A model generated the notes under the pieces. That model made no database searches and was not told the DNA's origin. It saw only the letters and a list, made by a program, of their open reading frames with translations. From Planctomycetota bacterium (GTDB lineage: Bacteria > Planctomycetota > Phycisphaerae > FEN-1346): DNA of 15,080 nucleotides. The translations under genes were made by a program, and so were the position numbers. The stretch spans positions 1-15,080 of the forward strand of contig JAPLMO010000464.1 in the NCBI GenBank assembly GCA_026386995.1. Reading direction: 5' to 3'. The number at the start of each line of letters is the position of its first letter. The first letter of the stretch is position 1. Positions 13,304 through 15,080 of this stretch are shown piece by piece.

Positions 13304-13636
13304 ATGATCCAGTGCAAAGACTGCGAGTTCTGCGAGATGTCCGCGGACGGACAGGTCTCCCTGAAGTGCAACCCCTTTGCCGACATCAAGGAGTCGGAGT
13401 GCCTTCTGAAGTGGCAACTCCTGCGCCTGGACCTGATGACCCGCGCCTACATGGCCACCATCGCCGAGTACAAGCGCATCGCGCCGATGCAGGAAAAGTT
13501 GTACCGCCACATGACCCGCGAGGTCGACGAAGCCGACGAGGCCGACAAGTGGAAGCACCAGGACGACGAGGATGCCGACGACATCGACGAGCCGGACGAT
13601 AAGCCCGGCGACCCGCCGCTCGACGACCGGCTGTAA
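13304..13636 (+). CDS. Small cysteine-rich acidic protein (unknown function)
   Basis: The 110-residue protein is not recognised. Its first third carries five cysteines, Cys4-x2-Cys7-x2-Cys10, Cys22 and Cys33 (MIQCKDCEFCEM, LKCNP, ESECLL), a plausible zinc or Fe-S site. The middle is helical (LLKWQLLRLDLMTRAYMATI). The tail (about 74-110) is highly acidic and probably disordered. AAAGGGG lies about 6 nt before the ATG, and the gene begins 19 nt after the MFS gene, so it is the last member of the nadE operon. Confidence 0.82.
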   Translation: MIQCKDCEFCEMSADGQVSLKCNPFADIKESECLLKWQLLRLDLMTRAYMATIAEYKRIAPMQEKLYRHMTREVDEADEADKWKHQDDEDADDIDEPDDKPGDPPLDDRL

Positions 13637-13657
13637 CGCTACAACGTAACATAAGCC

Positions 13658-13750
13658 TTCGCGCGGTGGGTCTCCGGCCCCACCGCGCGAAAGACGCGAC
13701 TACAGGCGCGGAAACGAAGTATGCGCGGCGGGTCCGGAGACCCGCCGCGC
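13658..13750. repeat. Double-hairpin intergenic element 2 (also a likely bidirectional terminator)
   Basis: Hairpin a pairs 13658-13670 (TTCGCGCGGTGGG) with 13679-13691. Hairpin b pairs 13723-13734 (GCGCGGCGGGTC) with 13739-13750 around CGGA. The outermost arms 13661-13677 and 13734-13750 also pair with each other over 17 bp with one mismatch. It lies between convergent genes, so it may help end transcription from both sides. A further short hairpin, CCGTCGCC-GTA-GCGGCGACGG, lies at about 13778-13798. Confidence 0.75.
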
Positions 13751-13813
13751 AAAGTTGCGCCGTCGCTCCGAAACCGCCCGTCGCCGTAGCGGCGACGGCT
13801 AAACGTTCCCGGC

Positions 13814-14614
13814 TCACCTCGATGCGCCTCCGTCCGCCGCCGCGGCCTGGCGGCAGGCAAGGATTGCGGCGCCCAGCGCCCCGGTGATCTGCGGTTTGGG
13901 GGCGACCTGCACGGGGACCTTCAGCATGCGGCGAAGGGCATCCGCCATACCGGGGATGAGGGCCACGCCCCCTGTGAAGATGACCGGCGGCCTGGCCTCG
14001 CGGCCGATCATGGCGGCCACGCGCGATGCGATCGAGGCCTGCACGCCAGCCACGATGTCGGCCGGCTTCGCGTCGGAGGCCAGCAGGCCGATGATCTCGG
14101 TCTCCGCAAACACCACGCACATGCTGCTGATGGGGGCGGGCGACTTCGCGCGGCGGGCAAGGGCCCCGAGGTCCTCGAATCCGACGCCAAGCCGCGATGC
14201 CACCACCTCCAGGAACCGTCCCGTCCCGGCCGCGCAGCGGTCGTTCATGGCGAAGTCGTGAACGGTCCCGTCGGGGCTGAGGCGCAGGAGTTTGCTGTCC
14301 TGTCCGCCGATCTCGATGACGGTGGCGGCGTCGGGTACGGCATGGCGCACGCCGACGGCGTGGCAGGTGATCTCGGTGACCGTCGCGTCGGCAAACGTGA
14401 GGGCGTTGCGGGTGTATCCGGTGGCCACTGTACGGGCGAGTTTGCGGCGGGTGAGTTTCGCCTTCTTCAGGATTTCCGTGAGGAGTTCCTTGGCCAGCCG
14501 CTCGTGGTGCACGCCCTGGTCGCGGACGCCCGAGGCCAGCACCTTGCACGTGCCGCATTCCATCAGCACGATCTTGATGGCCCGCGATCCGCCGTCGATT
14601 CCGGCACAGATCAT
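13814..14614 (-). CDS. Activator ATPase of 2-hydroxyacyl-CoA dehydratase / BcrAD-BadFG type (HgdC-like)
   Basis: The 266-residue ASKHA-fold protein has the phosphate-binding GIDGGSRAIK (5-14), IEIGGQDSK (100-108), the helix-cluster-helix Cys127 in MNDRCAAGTGRFLE, Cys166 in SSMCVVFAETEI, and FTGGVA near the end. In the known family a homodimer holds one [4Fe-4S] cluster between the two Cys pairs. It uses ATP to push a low-potential electron into the partner dehydratase or reductase. The enzyme is oxygen-sensitive, implying anaerobic metabolism. Length is normal. GGAG lies 7 nt before the ATG. The partner-like gene lies upstream on the same strand, separated by element 3. The substrate of the system cannot be told from the activator. 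Confidence 0.92.
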   Translation of the reverse strand: MICAGIDGGSRAIKIVLMECGTCKVLASGVRDQGVHHERLAKELLTEILKKAKLTRRKLARTVATGYTRNALTFADATVTEITCHAVGVRHAVPDAATVIEIGGQDSKLLRLSPDGTVHDFAMNDRCAAGTGRFLEVVASRLGVGFEDLGALARRAKSPAPISSMCVVFAETEIIGLLASDAKPADIVAGVQASIASRVAAMIGREARPPVIFTGGVALIPGMADALRRMLKVPVQVAPKPQITGALGAAILACRQAAAADGGASR

Positions 14615-14654
14615 TGCTTTCTCCGTTCGAGTACTCCGTCATGCGTCAGTTGAG

Positions 14655-14750
14655 GGGTGGCATGGTCACGCTTTTGCGTGACCATGTGCCTCGAAAGGCG
14701 CCTGACCCGTCACTGCGACATGGCCACGCAACAGCGTGGCCATGCCACCC
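14655..14750. repeat. Double-hairpin intergenic element 3
   Basis: Hairpin a is CATGGTCACGC (14661-14671), TTTT, and its complement (14676-14686). Hairpin b is CATGGCCACGC (14719-14729), AACA, and its complement (14734-14744). The outer arms GGGTGGCATGGTCACGC (14656-14672 region) and 14734-14750 pair over 17 bp with one mismatch. It lies between the dehydratase-subunit gene and the activator gene, about 40 nt before the activator start. Confidence 0.75.
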
Positions 14751-14764
14751 TGCAATCGACAATT

Positions 14765-15080
14765 TCACGTGCGGCGAATCGCCAGCACGGTTTCCACAAG
14801 CGCCTCCAGGCGCGTCTTCAGGGTCGGCCACAACGGGTCGGCCACGGGCGGCACTTCAAGTTCAACGACCGGCAGGCCGATTTGCTGCCGCACAATCTGG
14901 CCGATGACGCCGCCTTCTGTCGCGCAGTGGCTTGCCCCGGGGATGCGCGAGATCACGACGGCCTCGGCGCCGAAAGCGCGGGCGTCGCTCGCGATGCGTG
15001 CCGCACGGTCGGCCGACGGGCCGACCATCGGGTCGGCCAGCGCCATGCGGGCCAGCGCCTCCATGGGCGGCAGGTCCTCC
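14765..15080 (-). CDS. 2-hydroxyacyl-CoA dehydratase family subunit, C-terminal part (runs off the right edge)
   Basis: The last 104 codons are present, with no start in the window (the frame is open through 15080). The fragment has GAEAVVISRIPGASHCATEGG and IVRQQIGLPVVELEVPP. This resembles the C-terminal part of HgdA/HgdB/FldB/BcrB-type subunits: a Cys ligand region, then an 'xxGxPxLxLE' strand and a terminal helix (LKTRLEALVETVLAI). Such subunits carry a [4Fe-4S] or double-cubane cluster and are reduced by an HgdC-type activator. The activator follows on the same strand about 150 nt downstream, which supports the call. Which reaction it catalyses is unknown. Confidence 0.75.
   Translation of the reverse strand, partial: EDLPPMEALARMALADPMVGPSADRAARIASDARAFGAEAVVISRIPGASHCATEGGVIGQIVRQQIGLPVVELEVPPVADPLWPTLKTRLEALVETVLAIRRT

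Noticed and set aside
11473..13389. 638-codon minus-strand frame across nadE and the MFS gene
   Set aside because: His/Arg/Asp-rich antisense shadow of two clear genes.

Overview
The window looks like chromosomal DNA of an uncultured, probably anaerobic planctomycete (Phycisphaerae-like). The evidence is high-GC housekeeping genes, a long orphan secreted protein, REP-associated transposase (RAYT) remnants of the 'MPRxARLVIPGLPH' type, abundant palindromic intergenic elements, and an ATP-dependent 2-hydroxyacyl-CoA-dehydratase-type activator and reductase pair. The taxonomic call is inference.

Left core (1-3059): the 5' end of thiG and a complete thiS on the minus strand behind a clear sigma70-type promoter; a double-hairpin intergenic element; then a 789-residue exported protein of unknown function on the plus strand.

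Accessory island (about 3060-10230): an AT-rich, hairpin-rich gap leads into a wrecked locus. It holds a promoter and the first 14 codons of a RAYT, then about 93 codons that look like the N-terminus of a planctomycete-type Cas12b (C2c1) nuclease, then about 34 codons of a RAYT C-terminus in another frame. After this come two blocks of minus-strand cargo genes. Each is bounded by inverted clusters of a CCCCCGAATT repeat: plus orientation at 4198-4262 and 8833-8895, minus orientation at 7211-7244 and 10071-10100. Block 1 is a three-gene unit with its own promoter: a membrane-anchored transglutaminase-like protein, a mini-Rhs protein with a C-terminal HExxH motif, and a small signal-peptide/one-TM protein. 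Block 2 is a secreted SGNH/sialate O-acetylesterase-like enzyme. Between the blocks an IS110-family (IS1111-group-like) insertion sequence has split the left arm of a long palindrome. Its 3' non-coding region contains a stem-loop whose internal loop carries matches to both halves of the interrupted target, as expected of a bridge/seek RNA.

Right core (10267-15080): plus-strand nadE, an MFS transporter and a small cysteine-rich acidic protein form a tight operon. They converge on a minus-strand unit encoding an HgdC-type activator ATPase, preceded upstream by the C-terminal part of a 2-hydroxyacyl-CoA dehydratase family subunit. Two further double-hairpin elements lie at 13658-13750 and 14655-14750.

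No CRISPR array, tRNA or rRNA was seen. The most notable items are the stranded Cas12b-like fragment inside a RAYT scar, the IS1111-like element with a readable candidate target-guide RNA, and the repeat-bounded cargo cassettes.
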